A stretch of DNA of 5,605 nt from Bacteroidales bacterium UBA4353 (GTDB taxonomy: Bacteria; Bacteroidota; Bacteroidia; Bacteroidales; Paludibacteraceae): assembly GCA_002394025.1 (NCBI GenBank), contig DGSV01000056.1:1-5605 (forward strand), in the 5' to 3' direction. A model generated the notes under the pieces. The model was not told where the DNA came from and searched no databases. It worked only from the letters and a program-made list of their open reading frames with translations. The translations under genes and the position numbers were made by a program. Shown one piece after another: positions 1-5,420 of the stretch (position 1 is the stretch's first letter; each line of letters starts with the position of its first letter).

Positions 1-259
1 CTTTGTTTTTACCATAAAACCTTAGCTACAAATAAATATGCAACAAAAAATTGCATCTAATCTACACGTTTTTGCGGAGAAAGAGTTGTTTTTCTCCGCA
101 AAATTTTATTTAGTCGTTCCTTAAAAGAGATACTATCCTACAAAAATGGGTATTGACAAATAATTGGTACGACAGAGATAAACATCTCCAGGGGTTCAAC
201 ATTAATGCATAAGGTGGTGTGTAGGTTCTTTTACAAACACGAAGTCAGCAAACAGGACT
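1..259. other. Intergenic region, no gene supported
   Basis: This stretch lies downstream of recG and up to the window edge. All three + frames hit a stop within the first 60 bases (TAA 15-17, TAG 23-25, TAA 58-60), so a + strand gene from outside could end here, but there is too little sequence to tell. A terminator-type hairpin sits at about 70-107. From 110 to 259 I see only short open stretches, the longest starting at ATG 205 and running into the antisense of recG, plus small hairpins such as GAGAT/ATCTC at 175-188. No tRNA, known RNA family or protein motif is recognisable. Confidence 0.6.
70..107 (+). terminator. Rho-independent terminator for a + strand gene left of the window
   Basis: A perfect 13-bp stem (TTTTGCGGAGAAA at 70-82 with its complement at 91-103) extends by a G-U and an A-T pair to a 4-nt GTTG loop. 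On the + strand it is followed at once by TTTTATTT (104-111), the U-rich tail expected of an intrinsic terminator. On the minus strand the stem is followed by ACGTG, with no U tract, so it suits + strand transcripts rather than recG. This implies a + strand gene converging on recG, ending at or before the left edge. Confidence 0.6.
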
Positions 260-2362
260 TCATGAAATTTCGCTCCAGTTATGTACTTGAGATTTCATGG
301 CTTGAAGGTTCTTGGCGAAGATGAAATTTTCGTTTTTGGTGAGTTCCGGGTCATCGTCAAGAATTTGTTGCGCTTCATGACGTGCCAGTTCTATGAGTGC
401 TTGGTCTGTCACGAGGTTTGCTATTTTGAGTTCAAATGGAATACCGCTTTGCTGCGTTCCTTCCATATCTCCCGGTCCCCTGAGTTGCAGGTCGGCGTCG
501 GCTATCTCAAAACCGTCGTTAGTGCGCACCATGATATCCATACGTTTCTTGGTGTCTTTTGACAGTTTGACGCCTGTGAGCAGTATGCAATAGCTTTGTT
601 CGGCTCCCCTCCCTACTCTTCCGCGCAGTTGGTGCAGTTGCGAGAGTCCGAATCTTTCCGCATTTTCGATGACCATAACCGAAGCGTTGGGCACATTGAC
701 ACCGACTTCAATGACAGTAGTAGCTACCATTATTTTAGCTTTTCCGGAGGCGAAGAGTGCCATATTGGCATCTTTGACGGCAGCTGTCATCCTACCGTGT
801 ACCATACATACGGTGTATTCGTGAAATGCCAGTTTTATCTCCTCGTATCCGGCTTCAAGACTCGCGAGGTCCATCTTCTCATTCTCGTCGATGAGGGGAA
901 ACACAAAATATATTTGTCTTCCGAGTGCTATTTGCTGTTTTAGGAAGTCGTATATCTGCAGTCTTTGACTGAGATAGCGATGCACAGTTTTTACAGGTTT
1001 TCTTCCCGGAGGCATTTCGTCGATTACTGATACTCTGAGGTCTCCATAGACTGTCATTGCCAGTGTTCGCGGTATTGGAGTAGCCGTCATCACGAGCACG
1101 TGTGGTGGCAGTGTGTTTTTGGTCCACAGTTTAGCTCTTTGCGCTACGCCGAAGCGGTGTTGTTCATCGATGATAGCGAGTCCGAGGTTGCGAAACTGTA
1201 CGTTATCTTCGAGCAGGGCATGAGTGCCTATCAGTATGTTGAGCGTGCCGTCGGTGAGTTGTTGATGTATTATCTCACGCTGTTTTTTTGTTGTGGAGCC
1301 TGTCAGCAGTCTGATATTTATTCCGAGGTCCTTCGTCATTTGCATTAATGACTCGAGGTGTTGATTGGCAAGGACTTCCGTGGGTGCCATGATGCATGTC
1401 TGGTAGCCATTATCGACGGCAATAAGGCAGCATATAAGTGCCACGAGTGTCTTACCGCTACCGACATCGCCTTGCAGCAGTCGGTTCATCTGTCGTCCGC
1501 TGCGCATATCGTCGTATATCTCTCTTATAACTCGTTTCTGCGCTCCTGTGAGCGGGAATGGCAGGTGGCTGAAATAGAAAGTATTGAAATAGTGCCCTAC
1601 GCTGCGCACTACAAGTCCTGTACTCCCCTGCTCGCGCTGGTGGCATTGTCGCAGCAGCATGAGTTCGAGATAGAATAGTTCCTCGAATTTAAGTCGCTGC
1701 CGTGCTTTGTTAAGCAGGTCTATATTTGCCGGAAAATGGATATTCAAGATGCTCTCTGTGAGCGACATGAGATGGAGCCGTTCGAGCATTGCTTGAGGTA
1801 GATGTTCTGTGATTTTATAGTCGCGTACAATCTGCATGGCGCCTGCCTCAATATCTTTCAAGACCTTGGATGTCAGGCGCGAGTTTTTCATCTTTCCCGT
1901 AGTGTTATAGTATGGTTCCAACCCGCTATAGCTACGTTGGCGGAATTTGCTGAGCAGTTCCAGTTCCGGATGCGAGAAGTTATACATGTGGTTATAAACC
2001 CCCGGTTTGCCGAACAGCACATATTCGACACCTGTCTTAATTTGCTCGCGGATGTATTTAATTCCGGCAAACCACATGACGTCTATGGTGTTGTACCCAT
2101 CGCTGAACACGCCTTTGAGTCGCTGCGTTTTTCCGGTGCCTTCGATACTGAAATCGATGAATGTTCCTTTGATTTGCACAAAAGTCTGGTCGGAATCTAT
2201 CTCACGAATAAGGTAGAAGCGCGAGCGGTCGATGTACTTGTAGGGATAGAAATGTATCAGGTCATCGAATGTTTGTATGTCCAACTCGCTCTTAAGCAGT
2301 TTAACTCGATTGGGTCCTACTCCATGGAGAAATTTTATGTCAATATTGTCGAATTGTCCCAC
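260..2362 (-). CDS. recG: ATP-dependent DNA helicase RecG
   Basis: RecG is a superfamily 2 double-stranded DNA translocase that remodels stalled replication forks and drives branch migration of Holliday junctions and R-loops. The 700-residue product is of normal family length. The N-terminal part (about 1-140) fits the wedge/OB-fold region, with DIKFLHGVGP at 8-17 and FYPYKYIDRSR at 38-48. Helicase motifs follow in order: Walker A GDVGSGKT 298-305, MAPTEVLANQH 325-335, DEQH 399-402, TATPIPRTLAMT 426-437, VATTVIEVGVNVP 546-558 and QLRGRVGRG 578-586. The RecG-specific TRG region follows (RTNDGFEIADADLQLRGPGD, about 613-632). No key residue is missing. The start is GTG at 2362-2360: the in-frame codon just before it is TAG, and no in-frame Met occurs before residue 96. 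The gene begins 5 nt after the stop of the upstream sirtuin gene, so the two are probably co-transcribed and perhaps translationally coupled. It ends in TGA at 262-260; no convincing terminator follows on this strand. Confidence 0.97.
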   Translation of the reverse strand: MGQFDNIDIKFLHGVGPNRVKLLKSELDIQTFDDLIHFYPYKYIDRSRFYLIREIDSDQTFVQIKGTFIDFSIEGTGKTQRLKGVFSDGYNTIDVMWFAGIKYIREQIKTGVEYVLFGKPGVYNHMYNFSHPELELLSKFRQRSYSGLEPYYNTTGKMKNSRLTSKVLKDIEAGAMQIVRDYKITEHLPQAMLERLHLMSLTESILNIHFPANIDLLNKARQRLKFEELFYLELMLLRQCHQREQGSTGLVVRSVGHYFNTFYFSHLPFPLTGAQKRVIREIYDDMRSGRQMNRLLQGDVGSGKTLVALICCLIAVDNGYQTCIMAPTEVLANQHLESLMQMTKDLGINIRLLTGSTTKKQREIIHQQLTDGTLNILIGTHALLEDNVQFRNLGLAIIDEQHRFGVAQRAKLWTKNTLPPHVLVMTATPIPRTLAMTVYGDLRVSVIDEMPPGRKPVKTVHRYLSQRLQIYDFLKQQIALGRQIYFVFPLIDENEKMDLASLEAGYEEIKLAFHEYTVCMVHGRMTAAVKDANMALFASGKAKIMVATTVIEVGVNVPNASVMVIENAERFGLSQLHQLRGRVGRGAEQSYCILLTGVKLSKDTKKRMDIMVRTNDGFEIADADLQLRGPGDMEGTQQSGIPFELKIANLVTDQALIELARHEAQQILDDDPELTKNENFIFAKNLQAMKSQVHNWSEIS

Positions 2363-2370
2363 CTATCTCA
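2360..2370 (-). promoter_or_regulatory. Sirtuin-recG junction with forced GTG start
   Basis: Read on the minus strand, the sirtuin TGA stop (2370-2368) is followed by GATAG and then the recG GTG. The last three bases of GATAG form an in-frame TAG for recG, so the reading frame cannot extend upstream. A purine-rich run (GAAAAGATGTGAGATAG) precedes the GTG and overlaps the end of the sirtuin gene; it may aid initiation, although Bacteroidota rely little on Shine-Dalgarno pairing. The tight spacing allows terminating ribosomes to reinitiate on recG. Confidence 0.6.
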
Positions 2371-3069
2371 CATCTTTTCCGTTATTAGTTTTATGGCTTC
2401 GATAACTCCTGTTGATGCCGGTTTTTTGATATGTTTCACGTTTCCTTTCATCGCAGACAGGTCCATATCCGCGGGGTCCACGAGGTATATTTGTGCGTTT
2501 TCGGGAGCCGCGTATGCCAGTCCTGCCGCGGGATATACCTGCAATGATGTGCCAACCACCAGTAGCACATCGGCACGGCGCACGATATCCAGCGCCAAAC
2601 TATAGTTAGGTACCGACTCTCCGAAGAATACTATGAAAGGTCTGAGTAGTGAGCCGTCAGGATGCCTTGCTTCGGGGTCCTGTTTCCAGCCTTCGAGGTC
2701 CACGGTAGCAGTTTCATTGATTGAGCTGCGCAGTTTGCGCAATTCGCCATGCAGGTGAACGATATTTTTAGTTCCGGCACGTTCATGCAGGTCATCAACA
2801 TTCTGTGTTATTACGGTGACTTTATATCTCGGGTCTTTCTCAAGCGATGCTATCGCCCTATGCGCAGCATTGGGTTCCTTGCTGAACATCTGGCGTCGCA
2901 AGTCGTTATAGAAATCTATGACCGCATCACGGTTCCATTCCATAGCCTCATGAGTGCAAATGTCCTCAATACGGTGGTTGTTCCACAAACCATCAACTCC
3001 CGAGCGGAAAGTAGGTATTCCGCTCTCGGCGGAGATGCCAGAACCGGTAAAAATCACTATATTTTTCAT
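2368..3069 (-). CDS. Sir2-family NAD-dependent protein deacylase (zinc-less type)
   Basis: Sirtuins remove acyl groups from lysine using NAD+, giving nicotinamide and O-acyl-ADP-ribose; bacterial CobB-type enzymes act in the cytoplasm on many metabolic proteins. The 233-residue length fits a minimal bacterial sirtuin core. Visible motifs are the NAD-binding GSGISAESGIPTFR (9-22; the usual GAG is GSG here), TQNVDDLHERAG (88-99), the catalytic His in HLHGEL (H107), LRPFIVFFGE (142-151), GTS (173-175) and VDP (197-199). Two departures from E. coli CobB stand out. The span between H107 and LRP has no cysteine, so the structural zinc site is absent (the only Cys in the protein is C38). The acyl-pocket Tyr-x-x-Arg pair reads Y54-N-D-L57, so the Arg is a Leu. 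The ATG at 3069 starts right at the conserved N-terminus; an exact Bacteroidota -7 element lies 31 nt upstream. It is first gene of a unit with recG. The family is certain; acyl preference is not. Confidence 0.93.
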   Translation of the reverse strand: MKNIVIFTGSGISAESGIPTFRSGVDGLWNNHRIEDICTHEAMEWNRDAVIDFYNDLRRQMFSKEPNAAHRAIASLEKDPRYKVTVITQNVDDLHERAGTKNIVHLHGELRKLRSSINETATVDLEGWKQDPEARHPDGSLLRPFIVFFGESVPNYSLALDIVRRADVLLVVGTSLQVYPAAGLAYAAPENAQIYLVDPADMDLSAMKGNVKHIKKPASTGVIEAIKLITEKM

Positions 3070-3096
3070 AATCAGAAAGATTTTTGATGTAATATT

Positions 3097-3127
3097 GTTG
3101 CAAAGTTAAAAAAAATTACTAAATTTA
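3097..3127 (+). promoter_or_regulatory. Candidate promoter for the plug-prmA unit
   Basis: GTTG at 3097-3100 (3 of 4 to the -33 TTTG) is separated by 19 nt from TAAATTTA at 3120-3127 (one mismatch to TAnnTTTG). This is the spacing expected for the Bacteroidota housekeeping sigma factor. Transcription would begin near 3132-3136, giving a leader of about 45 nt that starts around the inverted repeat at 3136. The -33 box abuts the -7 box of the opposing sirtuin promoter, so the two could compete for polymerase. Assigned by eye only. Confidence 0.35.
3101..3108 (-). promoter_or_regulatory. Candidate -7 promoter element for the sirtuin-recG unit
   Basis: On the minus strand this reads TAACTTTG, an exact match to the Bacteroidota primary sigma -7 consensus TAnnTTTG. 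It ends 31 nt before the sirtuin ATG, which would leave a leader of roughly 25 nt. No TTTG-like -33 element is seen 19-21 nt further upstream (the sequence there is GCCG), so the promoter may be weak or activator-dependent. Confidence 0.45.
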
Positions 3128-3135
3128 CGGCACGA

Positions 3136-3167
3136 TTTTGGCATAAGAATAAAATACAATGCCAAAA
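3136..3167. repeat. 9-bp inverted repeat upstream of the plug gene
   Basis: TTTTGGCAT (3136-3144) is mirrored exactly by ATGCCAAAA (3159-3167), with a 14-nt A-rich spacer. After one mismatched pair, two more pairs (CG at 3133-3134 with CG at 3169-3170) extend it. It ends 11 nt before the plug ATG. It could be a dyad operator for a dimeric regulator or a stem-loop at the very 5' end of the mRNA. It is not a typical terminator: no U tract follows on the + strand, and it lies between divergent genes. Confidence 0.45.
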
Positions 3168-3178
3168 CCGAAAAGATA

Positions 3179-4432
3179 ATGAGAAAAGCATTACTTGGAT
3201 TATTGTTCTTGCTGTCGTGTTGCTGTTATGGTTCGGTGCCTGAAGTAACTCGTTCATGGCGTGAGTCGATACGCACATTGCGCGTGCGCAATCTGTCGCA
3301 CGTTCAGCCTGAGCGCGCTATTCTCACTCTGGGCTCTGACGAAGCGCTGGAAATCAGTTTCGACGAGATGTCGCATGACGGGCATAACTATTCTTATACC
3401 ATAGAGCACTGCAATGCCGACTGGACACGTTCCGACCTCTTTTCGGGTGAATACCTGCAAGGTTTCACCACCGGGGACATCACTGACTACCTGACATCGC
3501 TCAATACCGCCATCAACTACACTCACTACCGTTTCACCATTCCCAACGATGACATGTACCTGACCAAGTCAGGCAACTACTGCGTCCGTATCTACGAGGA
3601 TAACGACCCTGAAAACAACACCGTAGCCACTGTCTGTTTCTCAATTGTTGATCCTCGCATCGATGTCAGCGCCACGGTTTACAGCCAGACCGACATAGAA
3701 CTCAATGGTCGCTACCAGCAGCTTGACATAGCATTGAACACCAAGTCCTATCCCATGCGTGACCCCATGTCTGAGTTGACAGTTGTGGTGCGTCAGAATG
3801 GTCGTTTTGACAATCAGGTGACGCTGACTCGTCCCACGTTTGCCGGTCCTGGAATGTTGCGTTACGAGCATAACAGGTCTTTGATTTTCGAGGGTGGCAA
3901 TGAGTTTCGCCGCTTTGACATTCCCAGTCTTCACATGCTCGGCACCGGTGTTGAGGACCTTGATTTCTATGATGGTAACTACCACGCTCTGCTCACCCCT
4001 GCGCTGAACCGCTCACGTATGCCATTCGCTGATGACAATGACGCTAATGGTCAGATGATTATCAATGCCGAGCGCGTAATGGATGTTGATACCGAAGCCG
4101 AATATGTCTTCGTGCATATCTTCATGCCCTGTGATGTTCCCTACCTTGATGGCACCCTGCTGGTATGCGGCGACCTGCACAACAACCTCTTCACCGATGC
4201 CACAGTAATGCACTATGATCACGAACTTAAAGGCTACACCTTCACAGGACTCTATAAACAGGGCGGTTATGACTACCAGATACTGCTGTTGCCACGTGGC
4301 GCTACGGCAGCGACAACAACACGCGTTGAGGGTAGTCATTGGCAGACAAACAACGAATACGCTATCTACGTATATCACAGAGCGTTAGGCGACCGTTACG
4401 ACCAACTTATCGGCTACCAAGTAATTAGATAA
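3179..4432 (+). CDS. Type 9 secretion system plug family protein (DUF5103-like)
   Basis: This 417-residue exported protein matches the family named for the periplasmic plug that closes the SprA translocon of the Bacteroidota type 9 secretion system. Conserved blocks, recognised from memory of the family, run in order: YSYTIEHCNADWTRSDL (71-87), EYLQGF (91-96), YTHYRFTIPN (114-123), SGNYCVRIYE (131-140), QNGRFDN (206-212), FEGGNEFRRFDIPSL (237-251), DANGQMII (288-295), LYKQGGYDYQ (358-367) and GDRYDQLIGY (404-413). The N-terminus has a short basic start (MRK), a hydrophobic core (about 4-12) and then SCCCYGS, so it is secreted; whether it is cut by signal peptidase I or lipidated at C14 is unclear. 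No other membrane segment is evident, which suggests a beta-rich periplasmic protein. The ATG at 3179 sits directly before the signal peptide. prmA follows after 18 nt. The family name does not prove that this organism has a working type 9 system, since no other component is in the window. Confidence 0.85.
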   Translation: MRKALLGLLFLLSCCCYGSVPEVTRSWRESIRTLRVRNLSHVQPERAILTLGSDEALEISFDEMSHDGHNYSYTIEHCNADWTRSDLFSGEYLQGFTTGDITDYLTSLNTAINYTHYRFTIPNDDMYLTKSGNYCVRIYEDNDPENNTVATVCFSIVDPRIDVSATVYSQTDIELNGRYQQLDIALNTKSYPMRDPMSELTVVVRQNGRFDNQVTLTRPTFAGPGMLRYEHNRSLIFEGGNEFRRFDIPSLHMLGTGVEDLDFYDGNYHALLTPALNRSRMPFADDNDANGQMIINAERVMDVDTEAEYVFVHIFMPCDVPYLDGTLLVCGDLHNNLFTDATVMHYDHELKGYTFTGLYKQGGYDYQILLLPRGATAATTTRVEGSHWQTNNEYAIYVYHRALGDRYDQLIGYQVIR

Positions 4433-4450
4433 CAACCCAATAAACATACC

Positions 4451-5281
4451 ATGGAATACATTGCCGTGCATTTTGATGTTCATTTTGCCGAGGGCTTCAT
4501 GAACGACATTTTCGTTGATACTCTTGCCTCCATAGGTTTCGAGAGTTTTGAGGATCAACTCATAGCCTACATCCCGGAAAACATCTTTTCACAAGATGCT
4601 CTCAACCGCGTAATCAGCGACTTTCCCTACCCCGGCGTAAAAGCCACATGCATAGAGCACATCGTAGATCACGATTGGAACGAAGAGTGGGAAAAAAACT
4701 ATTTCAAACCCATAGTGATAGGCGACAAATGCGTCATTCACAGTTCATTCCATCATGACTACCCTCACCTGAAATATGACATCACCATAGACCCCCGCAT
4801 GGCTTTCGGCACTGGTCATCATGCCACTACAAGTTTGATTATCAACACACTGCTTGAGATAGACTTGAACGGTAAGGCTGTGCTTGACATGGGATGCGGC
4901 ACAGCAGTATTGGCTATCCTTTCATCAATGCGCGGAGCGGAAACGGTGACGGCGATTGATGTTGACCCCGGTTGTGTAAACAATGCCAAAGACAATGTTG
5001 CGCTGAATAGTATCGATAATATTGATGTTATGCTTGGTGATGCGTCCTCGCTTGCCGGTGGGCATTTCGATGTGATACTTGCTAATATCAACCGCAACAT
5101 CCTGCTGATGGATATTCCCGCATATATGGATTGCCTCGCTTCCAGCGGCATACTACTGATGAGCGGTTTTTACACCGAGGATGTGCAACAACTTGAGCAC
5201 AAACTGCACGAGCACCATGGTATCGTCAAAGAAATCCGCGAACACGACAATTGGGCAATGATTTTCGCTGTTAAAAAATGA
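4451..5281 (+). CDS. prmA: Ribosomal protein L11 methyltransferase PrmA
   Basis: PrmA uses S-adenosylmethionine to methylate amino groups of ribosomal protein L11 in the cytoplasm. The 276-residue protein shows the two-part family plan. A small N-terminal substrate-recognition domain (about 1-70) is joined through the linker block DWNEEWEKNYFKPIVIG (75-91). The class I methyltransferase domain carries IDPRMAFGTGHHATT (113-127), SAM-binding motif I VLDMGCGTAVLAI (144-156), the acidic AIDVDPGCVNNA (168-179) and DVILANINRNIL (207-218). Motif I reads GCGTA where many homologues have GCGSG, but its GxG core is intact. The C-terminus MSGFYTEDVQQL...NWAMIFAVKK also fits. The start ATG is 18 nt after the plug gene stop, with an A-rich leader and no clear Shine-Dalgarno site, and no promoter is evident in the gap, so the two genes are probably one transcript. 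PrmA is dispensable in E. coli; its role in this organism is unknown. Confidence 0.96.
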   Translation: MEYIAVHFDVHFAEGFMNDIFVDTLASIGFESFEDQLIAYIPENIFSQDALNRVISDFPYPGVKATCIEHIVDHDWNEEWEKNYFKPIVIGDKCVIHSSFHHDYPHLKYDITIDPRMAFGTGHHATTSLIINTLLEIDLNGKAVLDMGCGTAVLAILSSMRGAETVTAIDVDPGCVNNAKDNVALNSIDNIDVMLGDASSLAGGHFDVILANINRNILLMDIPAYMDCLASSGILLMSGFYTEDVQQLEHKLHEHHGIVKEIREHDNWAMIFAVKK

Positions 5282-5315
5282 CACATGACACACAAGGCAT
5301 AAGACACAGGACATA
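5280..5315. repeat. Imperfect GACACA short repeats after prmA
   Basis: GACACA occurs at 5280-5285, 5287-5292 and 5303-5308, and a GACATA variant occurs at 5310-5315. The first copy overlaps the prmA stop codon. The tract is almost free of T and therefore unstructured as RNA, ending about 40 nt before the terminator hairpin. It may simply be slippage-derived low-complexity DNA. Confidence 0.5.
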
Positions 5316-5353
5316 GAACCACAGCGCTGATGGTTTCAAAATAACCAACATAA

Positions 5354-5401
5354 AACGCTACTCCCTGATGAAAAAGAGAATTTTCATCAGGGAGTAGTGT
5401 T
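5354..5401. terminator. Terminator hairpin between convergent genes, probably bidirectional
   Basis: Arms 5354-5374 and 5381-5401 form a 21-bp stem with a single G-T wobble, closed by a 6-nt AGAGAA loop; the central 17 bp (5358-5374 with 5381-5397) are perfect. It lies between the 3' ends of prmA (+) and the right-edge gene (minus). Read on the minus strand, the stem runs into CGTTTTATGTTGG and so gains a short U tract; read on the + strand it is followed by TGTTATGTG, a weaker tail. It therefore suits the minus gene best but could stop both transcripts. Confidence 0.65.
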
Positions 5402-5420
5402 ATGTGCAGTGTAAGGATTA

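Noticed and set aside
1..15. Possible minus-strand gene start (ATG at 15-13, then VKTK) with a one-mismatch -7 element at 36-29
   Set aside because: Only five codons are in the window, the -7 element is too close to the ATG, no -33 box fits, and the nearby + oriented terminator suggests the opposite arrangement.
38..56. ATGCAA/TTGCAT hairpin with an A-rich loop
   Set aside because: A 6-bp AT-rich stem is expected by chance in such AT-rich DNA and has no U tail.
1..60. + strand frame open from the window edge to TAA 58-60, as the end of a gene before the hairpin
   Set aside because: Only 19 codons are visible, their composition is not telling, and the other two + frames also end early, so the right frame cannot be chosen.
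189..203. GGGGTTCAAC resembling a tRNA T-loop
   Set aside because: No acceptor, D or anticodon stems can be folded around it and no CCA-like end follows.
241..261. GAAGTC/GACTTC hairpin at the recG stop as a recG terminator
   Set aside because: The stem is only 6 bp with a 9-nt loop, overlaps the stop codon, and is followed on the minus strand by GTGTTTGTAAAAG rather than a clean U tract.
205..324. + strand ATG at 205 opening a 39-codon frame
   Set aside because: It runs into the antisense of the recG 3' end, has no recognisable feature and is of chance length.
1802..2605. A 267-codon + strand open frame across the recG start and the sirtuin end
   Set aside because: It is antisense to two genes whose protein motifs are certain, and its translation shows no recognisable domain or signal.
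3641..3985. A 114-codon minus-strand open frame inside the plug gene
   Set aside because: It lies wholly antisense to a conserved coding sequence and has no independent motif or promoter.
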